Source: Ferrovibrio sp035304305
GTDB lineage: Bacteria; Pseudomonadota; Alphaproteobacteria; Ferrovibrionales; Ferrovibrionaceae
DNA length: 23,617 nucleotides
Direction: 5' to 3'
Assembly: GCF_035304305.1 (NCBI RefSeq)
Contig: NZ_DATGQG010000151.1
Coordinates: 1-23,617 of the forward strand
The stretch's first letter is position 1. Each line of letters opens with the position of its first letter. The notes under the pieces are model-generated. The model was given only the letters and a program-made list of their open reading frames with translations. It was not told the DNA's origin and did no database searches. Of this stretch, positions 1-6,994 are shown one piece after another. The position numbers and the translations under genes are program-made.

Positions 1-786
1 GTGCACGACACCACGATCGGCTGGCGCTTCGTCAACAAGCTGATGAAGCAGAAATACGGCGTCGATTCCATGCCGGAGACGGCCGAGAATGTCGCCGAGC
101 AGTTCCGCATCAGCCGCGCCGATCAGGATGCTTTCGCGCTGCGCAGTCAGCAGCGCGCGCTGAACGCCATCAAGCTCGGCCTGTTCGAATCCGAGATCAC
201 GCCCGTCACCATTCCCAGCCGCAAGGGCGACCCCGTCGTCGTGGACCGCGACGAACATCCGCGCGAGACCTCCATCGAGGCACTCTCGCGCCTGCCGACC
301 CCGTTCCGCCAGGGCGGCACGGTAACGGCGGGCAACGCGTCCGGCGTCAATGACGGCGCCGCCGCGCTGCTGCTCGCCTCCGAACAGGCGGCGAAACAGC
401 ATGGCTTGACACCGCGCGCCCGGATCATTGCCACCGCGGTCGCCGGCGTACCGCCGCGCATCATGGGCATCGGCCCGGTTCCCGCGACGGAGAAGGTGCT
501 GGCCAAGGCCGGCCTGTCGATCCGGGACATGGACGTGATCGAGCTCAATGAGGCTTTCGCGGCCCAGGCGCTGGCCTGCCTGCGGGAGCTGAAGATCCCC
601 GATGATGCCACCTACGTGAACCCGAATGGCGGCGCCATCGCCCTGGGCCATCCGCTGGGCATGAGCGGCGCGCGACTGCTGACCACCGCGCTCAACCAGC
701 TTGAGCGCACCGGCGGCCGCTACGGGCTGTGCACCATGTGCATCGGCGTCGGCCAGGGCATCGCCATGGTGATCGAGCGCGTCTGA
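1..786 (+). CDS. pcaF: 3-oxoadipyl-CoA / acetyl-CoA thiolase, C-terminal part (5' end outside window)
   Basis: This is the C-terminal 261 residues of a thiolase. It would cleave a 3-oxoacyl-CoA with CoA, and the best match in wording is the PcaF group (3-oxoadipyl-CoA thiolase, last step of the beta-ketoadipate pathway). The visible start (DTTIGWRFVN, then GVDSMPETAENVAE) is internal in that family of about 400 residues, so roughly 140 residues, including the nucleophilic N-terminal cysteine, lie outside the window. The first codon, GTG, is therefore probably an internal valine. Seen here are the NEAFAAQ block, the catalytic histidine in GGAIALGHPLG (His217 of the visible part) and the second catalytic cysteine in CIGVGQG (Cys247). 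A terminator follows 20 bases downstream. General acetyl-CoA acetyltransferase activity is the alternative; assignment to the thiolase superfamily is secure. Confidence 0.9.
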   Translation: MHDTTIGWRFVNKLMKQKYGVDSMPETAENVAEQFRISRADQDAFALRSQQRALNAIKLGLFESEITPVTIPSRKGDPVVVDRDEHPRETSIEALSRLPTPFRQGGTVTAGNASGVNDGAAALLLASEQAAKQHGLTPRARIIATAVAGVPPRIMGIGPVPATEKVLAKAGLSIRDMDVIELNEAFAAQALACLRELKIPDDATYVNPNGGAIALGHPLGMSGARLLTTALNQLERTGGRYGLCTMCIGVGQGIAMVIERV

Positions 787-808
787 CGGAACGGTCTTCG
801 CAGACAAC

Positions 809-847
809 AAACGCCGCTGCGGCTTCGGCCGGAGCGGCGTTTTCTTT
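809..847 (+). terminator. Rho-independent terminator with UUCG tetraloop, possibly bidirectional
   Basis: A perfect 10-bp stem (809-818 with 833-842) is followed, after one G-G mismatch, by an inner 4-bp stem closed by C-UUCG-G (820-831). It ends in a T-rich run, tttcttttg. It lies between the thiolase stop (786) and the convergent chemoreceptor stop (860). The other strand carries a weaker T-rich tail (gtttgttgtc), so it may stop both transcripts. Confidence 0.9.
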
Positions 848-859
848 TGTGCCGAGAGC

Positions 860-2788
860 TCAGGTCTTGTAGCCGATGCGAAAACCGCCCCAGTGGCGGC
901 CGCGGATTGTGATCGGGGCCGACATATCCTTCATCAGAATGAAGACGCCGCCACCCATGTCGCGCCGGTAGCATTGCAGCAGATAGGGGTTGGTGTTGCG
1001 GCCACAGGCCAGTCCGACGGGGTCGTTGAACATGCGGCGGTTGCGGGAATTGGCCGCATTCCAGACCGGGTCCTTGCCCTGCGGCTGGCAGTATTTGAGG
1101 TTGTGCGTCGGCAGGAAGCCATTGCGGTCGACTGCGGCACAGAAGGCGACGCCCGGAATCGATTCCAGCAGCGGTTCCTGGATCTTCGGCAGGAAGGAAT
1201 CCGTGAATTTCACGAAGCGGGTCATGAACTGCTGCGGATTGGTGCCCTGGATCGGCACGTAATTCTCGTCGAAGAAGTCCTCCAGGCTCATCTCGCCGCG
1301 GTCGATCGCGGCTTCGAAGGCAGCACTGATCTGCGCCGCCGCCTCCTGCGCGGCCAGCAGGAAGGGCCGGTCTGCCGGGGTAGTGATGAAGGCGATCTGG
1401 TTGGCGAGGTTGCCGACCTGCGCATCGATATCCTGGATTGCCTTGCCGGTGCGCTGCACGACGGAGAGATAACCGCGGGTCGCCGCATTCATCTCCGATA
1501 TGGCCTGGCTGACCATGCTGACCCGGCCGGTCTGATCGGTGCTGGCCTGGCCGATCTCGCCCAGCTGCTGACCCATGGAGTCGATCGCCTCGACGATGCG
1601 GCTGAGCACCGTGCCGGTCTCGCTCACCAGGGTGACGCCGGATTTCACCTTGTCGTTCGACTGCTTGATGATCGCACCGATATCCTTCGAGGCGTTGGCT
1701 GAACGCTGCGCCAGGGCACGCACTTCCTGTGCCACCACGGCAAAGCCCTTGCCTGCCTCTCCAGCGCGTGCCGCCTCAACCGAGGCGTTCAGTGCCAGCA
1801 GGTTGGTCTGGAAAGCGATTTCGTTGATCAGCGAGGTAATCTCGGAAATGCGCTGCGACATCGCCGCCATTTCGTTCATCGCCTCGATCGAGCGGTTGAC
1901 CACGTTGACGCCGTTCTCGGCCGCCGCGCGGGCTTCCTCGGCGCGCTGGTTGGCCCGCTTGGCCGCGGCTTCGTTAGCCTGGGCGGCCTCGCTCAGGCTC
2001 GCGGCATCGGCGGCCGTGCGGTCCAGATTCTCCGATTGCGCTTGGGCGCTGTCCGCCAGTCCCTTAGCCTCGCGGGTCAGTTCCACCGTCGCGCCCGAAA
2101 TCGTGTTGGCGGCCTCGACGATGGTGCCCATGACATTGCCGAGCCGCTCGATCGCCTGCTCGGCCGCATCGCGTATGACGGCAAAGTCGCCGCCGTAATC
2201 GGTATGCATGCCGGCCGAGAGATCACCTTCGGCCATGCGCGCGAACAGCGCCTTGAGCTCGCCGACCACGGCATCCAGCGTTTCCGCCATCTGGTTGAAG
2301 CGCTCGGTGAGATTGTGGCCGGCCTCCTCGGCGCTGCCGGTGACGCGCTGGTGCAGCACGCCGCTGCCGATCGCGCCACAGAGTCGCGCCATCTCGTCCA
2401 GCACCGCGCTGTCGGCGCTGCGCACCCGGTTCAGTTCGGCTTCCAGTTCGGCGATGCGCGCTTCCAGCGCCTGCTGCCGGTCCTGCTGCGCCCGCCACTG
2501 GCCGTTCAGCTGCTGCAGGGCCTGCTGCAGGCGGCCCGGCAGGCGGACCCCGGCATCCTGCGCCGGCCAGCGTCCCAGCAGATCGGCCAGCGCATTGCCG
2601 CCGCTCGCCAGCGACAGGATCAGCACGCCGCCGAGAACCAGCAGCAGCAGCGCCGCGGCCAGAATCAGGTTGACGGGCGCGCCGGCCGCCTGGCTGGCAG
2701 TCCAGATCCATCCCAGCGCAGAAATCGCAAGGAACGCGATGGCGAGCCCGACGCGCAGACCTACCGGCAGATCAGCAAGAATCCGCAT
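860..2788 (-). CDS. Methyl-accepting chemotaxis protein with C-terminal sensor-like domain
   Basis: A 642-residue chemoreceptor that would signal to the CheA-CheW array at the inner membrane. Two membrane segments (about 10-31 and 39-62) are separated by only some 8 residues, so there is no periplasmic ligand domain. A predicted coiled coil (84-125) and two HAMP-like segments (about 134-176 and 181-221) follow. The signalling tip is canonical (INEIAFQTNLLALNASVEAA, then RAGEAGKGFAVVAQEVRALA; about 321-360). After the bundle comes an extra domain (about 475-642) with PITIRGRHWGGFRIGY at its end and cysteines at 550, 567, 595 and 606. I read this as a cytoplasmic Cache/PAS-like sensor of the kind found at the C-terminus of some alphaproteobacterial receptors. 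The start is supported by GGGGAGG four bases upstream of ATG. It is transcribed alone, convergent to the thiolase. The ligand is unknown. Confidence 0.92.
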   Translation of the reverse strand: MRILADLPVGLRVGLAIAFLAISALGWIWTASQAAGAPVNLILAAALLLLVLGGVLILSLASGGNALADLLGRWPAQDAGVRLPGRLQQALQQLNGQWRAQQDRQQALEARIAELEAELNRVRSADSAVLDEMARLCGAIGSGVLHQRVTGSAEEAGHNLTERFNQMAETLDAVVGELKALFARMAEGDLSAGMHTDYGGDFAVIRDAAEQAIERLGNVMGTIVEAANTISGATVELTREAKGLADSAQAQSENLDRTAADAASLSEAAQANEAAAKRANQRAEEARAAAENGVNVVNRSIEAMNEMAAMSQRISEITSLINEIAFQTNLLALNASVEAARAGEAGKGFAVVAQEVRALAQRSANASKDIGAIIKQSNDKVKSGVTLVSETGTVLSRIVEAIDSMGQQLGEIGQASTDQTGRVSMVSQAISEMNAATRGYLSVVQRTGKAIQDIDAQVGNLANQIAFITTPADRPFLLAAQEAAAQISAAFEAAIDRGEMSLEDFFDENYVPIQGTNPQQFMTRFVKFTDSFLPKIQEPLLESIPGVAFCAAVDRNGFLPTHNLKYCQPQGKDPVWNAANSRNRRMFNDPVGLACGRNTNPYLLQCYRRDMGGGVFILMKDMSAPITIRGRHWGGFRIGYKT

Positions 2789-2940
2789 AATGCCTCCCCA
2801 GACGGATCGGGACGTTGCCCGTTTTCTTATTGCGGCTCAGGACTGCCGGGACTTCTTCCGCACCAGCAACCTGTCCGTGTTCCTGATCTTAAGCCCAATG
2901 ATTCTAAAATGGGCTAACAAGAACGCTTATCGCACCAGCC

Positions 2941-2976
2941 GGGTCTTAAGACTTTAGTCGAAAGACCCTGGATTTT
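2941..2976 (+). terminator. Terminator-like hairpin of unknown owner
   Basis: A 7-bp stem (gggtctt 2941-2947 with aagaccc 2962-2968) encloses an inner gac/gtc pairing and is followed by tggattttt. On the plus strand this resembles a weak intrinsic terminator, yet no plus-strand gene precedes it, because the receptor upstream is read the other way. It could end a small RNA or act as a protein site near the receptor promoter. Confidence 0.35.
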
Positions 2977-3079
2977 TCGAATTGCGGTTGTATTCCAGCG
3001 CCATCATCCGGCCATCCACACGGAATAGGATACGGGCAGGTGGGGCGCCCCGTGCAAGGCCCTGCAGGATCCGCGACAT
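2954..3079 (-). CDS. Possible 41-residue small protein or gene remnant
   Basis: ATG at 3079 opens 41 codons reading MSRILQGLARGAPPARILFR and then VDGRMMALEYNRNSKN, ending in TAA at 2954-2956. The amino-acid mix looks protein-like (RILFRVDGRMMALEY) and about two thirds of third codon positions are G or C, below the neighbouring genes. There is no Shine-Dalgarno sequence before the ATG. The same frame is open only about 14 codons further upstream, with no other start. The stop lies inside the hairpin at 2941-2968. It may be the tail of a decayed gene. I recognise no family. Confidence 0.22.
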   Translation of the reverse strand: MSRILQGLARGAPPARILFRVDGRMMALEYNRNSKNPGSFD

Positions 3080-3362
3080 GATGCGGGAGCGCGTCGGATC
3101 GAGATGATGACAGCCATGCCCACCGGATCAACGGCCTCGCCTTGATCTTGAGATGAACGGCCCAGCCGCCGGCCGCCGCGGCAGCGGCACGCTGAACGGC
3201 AGCACGCGACCACAAACGCCATCGCGTGCAGGCGACTGGAGCAACTGCGGCCATTATTTCGACGAACGCATGCCGCGGCGTCCTTCGTCATCATAGACAC
3301 GAAGAAGTATGGCGGGGTGCTCGGCGGCTCACGGCTTGAAGCGACCAGTTCGCCGCGGTTAA

Positions 3363-3378
3363 GCTCCTGATACGGAGC
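3363..3378 (+). promoter_or_regulatory. Small hairpin covering the ribosome site of the Hpt-like gene
   Basis: GCTCC (3363-3367) pairs perfectly with GGAGC (3374-3378) over a 6-base loop. The GGAG used as the Shine-Dalgarno sequence of the gene starting at 3389 is in the stem. With only five pairs the effect is likely to be mild. Confidence 0.3.
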
Positions 3379-3388
3379 AGATGACGGA

Positions 3389-3892
3389 ATGGCGATCACA
3401 CGGGACAAACCGCGATTCATCAAGGCGCCGCAGAGTCTGCGGGAGCGCGCGGTGAATTTCGACACAGGGCTGGATCTTGAACTCAGCGACGAGGTCCGTG
3501 CCCGCATCGAGGGGGTCATCGCAGCCTCCTCCGATGCCTTCGCGTCCGAAGTGCTCGAGAAGCTGCGCGAGATGCGGCAGCAGGTGAAACAGGCCGAAGG
3601 CGACGAACTATCGCGCATCTTCATCATGTCGAAGATTTCCGAGCTGGCCTTCGACATCAAGGGCATGGGCGGCACCTTCGGCTACCCCCTGCTCACCCAT
3701 CTGGCCAAGTCGCTGAAGGATTTTATCGCCAGGCTTGGCCTGCCCGACCTGGTCCAGCTCGAGGTAATCAGCATTCATATCGACGCGATGTATGTGGTGC
3801 TCGCCAACGGCATCCATAACCAGGGTGGCAAGACGGAGCAGCGCATGATGGAAGCGCTGCAGGCCGCTGTCGAGAAGGTCCAGCGCGCCTGA
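3389..3892 (+). CDS. Hpt-like helical protein lacking the phospho-histidine
   Basis: A 167-residue soluble, mostly helical protein with no signal peptide or membrane segment. Residues about 35-70 are charged and helical. Residues 87-110 read AFDIKGMGGTFGYPLLTHLA, which parallels the Hpt signature A-H-x-L-K-G-x-x-x-x-x-G. The position of the phosphorylated histidine is Phe88, and the following Lys91, Gly92 and Gly98 are kept. I infer a degenerate histidine-phosphotransfer fold acting as a binding or regulatory partner rather than a phospho-carrier. A true phosphorelay role through another histidine (His104, His130) cannot be excluded. The start has GGAG 11 bases upstream inside a small hairpin. 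It lies opposite a chemoreceptor, which fits a signalling role. The homology call is by eye. Confidence 0.75.
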   Translation: MAITRDKPRFIKAPQSLRERAVNFDTGLDLELSDEVRARIEGVIAASSDAFASEVLEKLREMRQQVKQAEGDELSRIFIMSKISELAFDIKGMGGTFGYPLLTHLAKSLKDFIARLGLPDLVQLEVISIHIDAMYVVLANGIHNQGGKTEQRMMEALQAAVEKVQRA

Positions 3893-3933
3893 GCGGTTAC
3901 ACTTCGCTAACGAATGGCCGGCATTCTGGCCCG

Positions 3934-4149
3934 ATGCAATCCGATGCCGATATCTGGCGAGCCGCCCGCGATCTGATCGCCGAACAGGGCGCTCGTCGCG
4001 CCGAGGCTTACGCCTATCGCCAGATGAACGAGATGACGACCGGCGGCAACTTCGCCGGCAGCCTGATCTGGCGCCGCATCCATCGCGCCATCAGGGGACT
4101 GAACGGCAGCGCCGCAAAGTCGGCGCCTTCCGCCGGTTCGCGGCGCTAG
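3934..4149 (+). CDS. Small conserved protein, DUF6961-like
   Basis: A 71-residue protein: acidic start, then IWRAARDLIAEQGARRAEAY, a linker, and SLIWRRIHRAIRGL. The pattern IWRAAxxLIxxxG...A...R...GxxxGxxxWxRIxxAI is one I associate with a widespread family of small alphaproteobacterial proteins of unknown function (DUF6961-like; the number is from memory). Two amphipathic helices with conserved tryptophans (Trp8, Trp46) are visible. The ribosome site is weak. The gene ends in a CTAG tetranucleotide shared with the stop of the convergent pentapeptide-repeat gene. The C-terminal 14 residues are basic and serine-rich. No function can be given. Confidence 0.65.
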   Translation: MQSDADIWRAARDLIAEQGARRAEAYAYRQMNEMTTGGNFAGSLIWRRIHRAIRGLNGSAAKSAPSAGSRR

Positions 4150-5150
4150 GCTCCTCCCGGACGGTCAGGTTTTCCCGTCGGCCGGTCCGCCGGCAGTCCG
4201 CGCAGCCCTTCCGTCAGCGCGCCGCGCAAATCCACATCGGTCAGATTCGCATACATCAGGTTGCATTCGCGCAGATCGGCGCAGACCAGCCTGGCGCCAT
4301 GCAGGTTGGCATTCGACAGGTTGGCCCGGCGCAGATCGGCACCGTTGAGATTGGCCTGCGCCAGATGCATGCGCGACAGGTACCAGCCCGCCATCACCGC
4401 GCGGCGGCCACTATGGCCGTCGGAATCCACCCAGGCCTGGTGATCGCGCAGAACCTGTTCCAGCACCTCGGGCGCCACTTCCTGCGGCAGTTTCGCCCCC
4501 GTACCCTGCAGCTGCTTCATTATCTCCGCGGGAAAATCAGCCAGCGCGAAGCGGGCGTCGCGCAGCTTGGCATTCTTGAACTGGACATTGCTGAGCGTCG
4601 AATAGGAAAAATCGGCCCCCTCCAGATCGGCATTGTCGAGAATGCAGCCGTCCAGGATCGCGCCGACGAAGGATGCGCCCAGCAGCTTGGCCTGGCTGAG
4701 ATTGGTATTGTGCAGCGTGGAATCGCTCAGGGACACCACGCCGCCCTTGCCATGGGGCGGCACCGGCGCCTCAGTCAGAGGACGCATGTCGGCATTCTCG
4801 AACCGAGTACCCCGCAGGATGGCGCGCGACAGGTCGGCGCCGCGCAGGTTGGCCCAGACGAAGCGTGCATTGCTCAGGTCGGCGCCGCTGAAATCGCAGC
4901 CGGTCAGCACGGCCTGGCTGAAATCGCTGTTGCGCAGATCGGCGCAGTAGAAGCGGCAGCTGCGGAAAACCGCGCGCTGCAGATTCATGCCGACCAGCTT
5001 GATGCCGGTGAGATCGGCGCCGACAAGGGTGAGCTGCTTGCCACGGGTGAGCTTGCCGAGCCGCCCCGACAGGAATTCCCCATGCGCCCTGATCTGCTCG
5101 TAGAGATCCTCGGGCCATGGTGCATGGACGGCACCAGTCGTCATGGTCAT
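4146..5150 (-). CDS. Pentapeptide-repeat protein
   Basis: A protein of 334 residues built from A(D/N)LXX repeats, which fold into a right-handed four-sided beta-helix. Three repeat blocks are seen, about residues 40-122, 138-207 and 261-313. The first two are separated by a proline-rich loop, and the last is preceded by a helical insert (208-260: PAEIMKQLQ..., then VLEQVLRDHQAWVDSDGHSG and a tryptophan). The N-terminal 35 residues are helical and charged. No signal peptide or membrane segment is seen, so it should be cytosolic. Such proteins are mostly uncharacterised; some mimic DNA and protect gyrase, but nothing here shows that. GAGGGTGG lies directly before the first ATG, so the in-frame ATG at 5144 (third residue) is spaced better and may be the true start. 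Its stop overlaps the convergent small gene. Confidence 0.88.
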   Translation of the reverse strand: MTMTTGAVHAPWPEDLYEQIRAHGEFLSGRLGKLTRGKQLTLVGADLTGIKLVGMNLQRAVFRSCRFYCADLRNSDFSQAVLTGCDFSGADLSNARFVWANLRGADLSRAILRGTRFENADMRPLTEAPVPPHGKGGVVSLSDSTLHNTNLSQAKLLGASFVGAILDGCILDNADLEGADFSYSTLSNVQFKNAKLRDARFALADFPAEIMKQLQGTGAKLPQEVAPEVLEQVLRDHQAWVDSDGHSGRRAVMAGWYLSRMHLAQANLNGADLRRANLSNANLHGARLVCADLRECNLMYANLTDVDLRGALTEGLRGLPADRPTGKPDRPGGA

Positions 5151-5245
5151 CCACCCTCAAGGCCGACCAGAAAAGGCGCGGCCGCTCCCTACCGATGTGG
5201 AATGCTAGTGGGCGGTTTTCAAGAATACGTTAACGCCCGGCCTCT

Positions 5246-5776
5246 CTAGTAGCCGGCCGCAAGCTGGGCCCGGTAGGCTGCGCCAAGGCGGGCATAATGC
5301 GCCGCGGCGTCATGGATATTCCGGAGTTCGTCCGCGTCCAGACGACGCATCAGCCGGGCCGGCCGGCCACCCCAGAGTTCGCCGCGACCGACCCGCTTGC
5401 CCGGCGTCAGCATGGCACCGGCAGCCAGCATGCCCTCGCTCTCGATCACGCATCCGTCCATGACGATCGCCTGCATGCCGACGAAGCAATTATCCTCCAG
5501 CGTGCAGCCATGGATCAGCGCGAGATGGCCGATGGTCACGCCCGAGCCGATCACGGTGCCGAACTTCGCCCGCGTGACATGGACGACGCAGCCATCCTGG
5601 ATGTTGGTTCGTTCGCCGACGCGGATCGCGTTCACGTCGCCGCGCAGCACGCAGCCGAACCAGATCGAGGAGCCGGCGCCGATCTCGGTATCGCCGATCA
5701 CGGTGGCATTCGGCGCGATGAAGACATCCGGTGCGATCACCGGATGCTTGTCGCCAAAAGGCAGGATGAAACTCAT
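5246..5776 (-). CDS. Gamma-class carbonic anhydrase family protein
   Basis: A 176-residue left-handed beta-helix protein of the gamma carbonic anhydrase / YrdA-CaiE-PaaY group, which forms trimers with a metal site between subunits. The hexapeptide-repeat pattern (IAPDVFIAPNATVIGDTEIG and so on) spans about residues 13-130, followed by a C-terminal helix. The three metal-binding histidines are present: His66 (VVHVT), His84 and His89 (IGHLALIH), with Arg45, Gln60 and Asp61 of the conserved core. Catalytic activity as carbonic anhydrase is plausible, though many members have none shown. It starts 9 bases after argC stops, on the same strand, with AATCAGG as ribosome site, so the two are co-transcribed. 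Confidence 0.92.
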   Translation of the reverse strand: MSFILPFGDKHPVIAPDVFIAPNATVIGDTEIGAGSSIWFGCVLRGDVNAIRVGERTNIQDGCVVHVTRAKFGTVIGSGVTIGHLALIHGCTLEDNCFVGMQAIVMDGCVIESEGMLAAGAMLTPGKRVGRGELWGGRPARLMRRLDADELRNIHDAAAHYARLGAAYRAQLAAGY

Positions 5777-5785
5777 GAGACCTGA

Positions 5786-6835
5786 TTACGGGAACAGCGC
5801 GATCTGTTCCAGCCCCATGGTCTCCGGCAGGCCGTACATCACGTTGAAATTCTGCACCGCCTGGCCGCTCGCTCCCTTCATCAGGTTGTCGATGGCGCTG
5901 AACAGCATGGCACGGCCCTTCACGCGATCGGCGAAGACGCCGATATGCGTCATGTTGGTGCCGCGGACATGCCGCGTCTGCGGCGCCACGCCCTGCGGCA
6001 GCACCTGTATGAAGGGCTCGTTGGCGTAGCGTTGCAGCAGCGTGGCGCGCAGGTCGTCAGCTGAAACGCCCGGCCGCGTCTTCACGTAGATGCTGGACAG
6101 CATGCCGCGGTTCATCGGCATCAGATGCGGCGTGAAGTTCACCACGATCGGCCGGCCGACCGCCTCCGACAGCATCTGCTCGATCTCCGGGCCATGCCGG
6201 TGCGACGCGATACCATAGGCATGGGTGCCTTCGGAGGCCTCGCAATAGAGCGAACCTTCCTTCAGCGCGCGGCCGGCACCCGAAACGCCCGACTTGGCGT
6301 CGATCACGATATCATCGGGGTCGATCTGGTCGGCCTGCAGCAGCGGGATCAGCGGCAGTTCGGCCGAAGTCGGGTAGCAGCCTGGATTGGCCACCAGGCG
6401 CGCCGCAGCCACGTCCTTGCGATACAACTCGGTCAGGCCGTAGACGGCCTCCTGCTGCAGCTTCGGCGCCCGATGCTCGTGGCCATACCATTTGGCGTAT
6501 TCGGCGATGTCGCGCAGCCGGAAGTCGGCCGAGAGATCGACGATCTTCAGATGCTGGGGCAGGCCGGCGATCACCTCCTGCGTCGTGCCATGCGGCAGGG
6601 CGCAGAACACGGCATCCACGCCGCTCCAGTCGACCTCCTTGATGGTGACCAGTTTGGGCAGGTTGATACCGGTGAATTGCGGAAAGACCGTATCGATACC
6701 CTCGCCGGCTTTGCGGTCGGCGGTCAGGGCCACGATGCGGACGCGCGGATGGCGCAGAAGCACGCGGAGCAGCTCGGCTCCGGTGTATCCGCTGGCACCC
6801 AAAATCGCGACCCTGATGGCATCGGCCATGGCCAT
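5786..6835 (-). CDS. argC: N-acetyl-gamma-glutamyl-phosphate reductase
   Basis: Cytosolic NADPH-dependent enzyme that reduces N-acetylglutamyl phosphate to the semialdehyde, the third step of arginine synthesis. With the start at 6835 it has 349 residues, normal for the long ArgC type. The nucleotide-binding loop GASGYTG is at 13-19, the catalytic cysteine is Cys153 in NPGCYPT, and HAYGIASHRHGPEI and the GTNMTHIG region are present. The frame is open 19 codons further upstream, but ATG at 6835 has AGGAGG five bases before it and matches the usual N-terminus (IRVAILGASGYTG), so I chose it. ATG at 6829 is a less well spaced alternative. It is the first gene of a pair with the gamma carbonic anhydrase. 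Nothing in the sequence shows an arginine operator. Confidence 0.96.
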   Translation of the reverse strand: MAMADAIRVAILGASGYTGAELLRVLLRHPRVRIVALTADRKAGEGIDTVFPQFTGINLPKLVTIKEVDWSGVDAVFCALPHGTTQEVIAGLPQHLKIVDLSADFRLRDIAEYAKWYGHEHRAPKLQQEAVYGLTELYRKDVAAARLVANPGCYPTSAELPLIPLLQADQIDPDDIVIDAKSGVSGAGRALKEGSLYCEASEGTHAYGIASHRHGPEIEQMLSEAVGRPIVVNFTPHLMPMNRGMLSSIYVKTRPGVSADDLRATLLQRYANEPFIQVLPQGVAPQTRHVRGTNMTHIGVFADRVKGRAMLFSAIDNLMKGASGQAVQNFNVMYGLPETMGLEQIALFP

Positions 6836-6940
6836 ACCGCCCTCCTGTAAAATGTGTGTGGATGGGTATAACGCCCCCGCCCGGGGGGTCAAATGCTAAA
6901 TTGTCACGGTTGTACTGGCGGTTGGCCACGGTCAATGGAA

Positions 6941-6985
6941 AACCACGTTATGGCCGGGCGTGAAGCCCGGCCATAACGCTGATAC
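6941..6985 (-). terminator. Strong terminator of the second chemoreceptor gene
   Basis: A perfect 14-bp inverted repeat (6946-6959 with 6965-6978) with a 5-base loop lies 16 bases beyond the receptor stop. On the minus strand it is followed by tggttttcc, a short T-run. It also insulates argC, which begins 110 bases further on. Confidence 0.85.
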
Positions 6986-6994
6986 CAGTTCGCC

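Larger units (their letters stand above)
2789..3388. other. 600-bp intergenic region without a convincing gene
   Basis: This spacer separates the divergent chemoreceptor (minus) and Hpt-like gene (plus). It must contain the receptor promoter, but I cannot fix a -35/-10 pair. It holds a hairpin at 2941-2968, two weak small ORFs (minus 2954-3079; plus 3153-3296, 47 codons, poor ribosome site), a short inverted repeat cttcgt/acgaag (3283-3304), and a 5-bp hairpin over the next gene's ribosome site (3363-3378). Base composition around 3160-3200 is very GC-rich. No tRNA, riboswitch or mobile element is recognised. Confidence 0.5.

Noticed and set aside
893..1702. Plus-strand frame of 269 codons opposite the first chemoreceptor
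   Set aside because: It is a shadow of the receptor signalling domain; the His/Arg/Ala/Gly-rich product matches nothing.
3153..3296. A 47-codon plus-strand frame in the 2789-3388 spacer
   Set aside because: Weak ribosome site, low-complexity Arg/Gly/Ser/Pro composition and no recognisable pattern; kept only as a note in the spacer entry.
6836..6892. A longer argC start at 6892, adding 19 residues
   Set aside because: The AGGAGG five bases before the ATG at 6835 and the usual ArgC N-terminus favour the shorter form; the extra residues are unlike the family.
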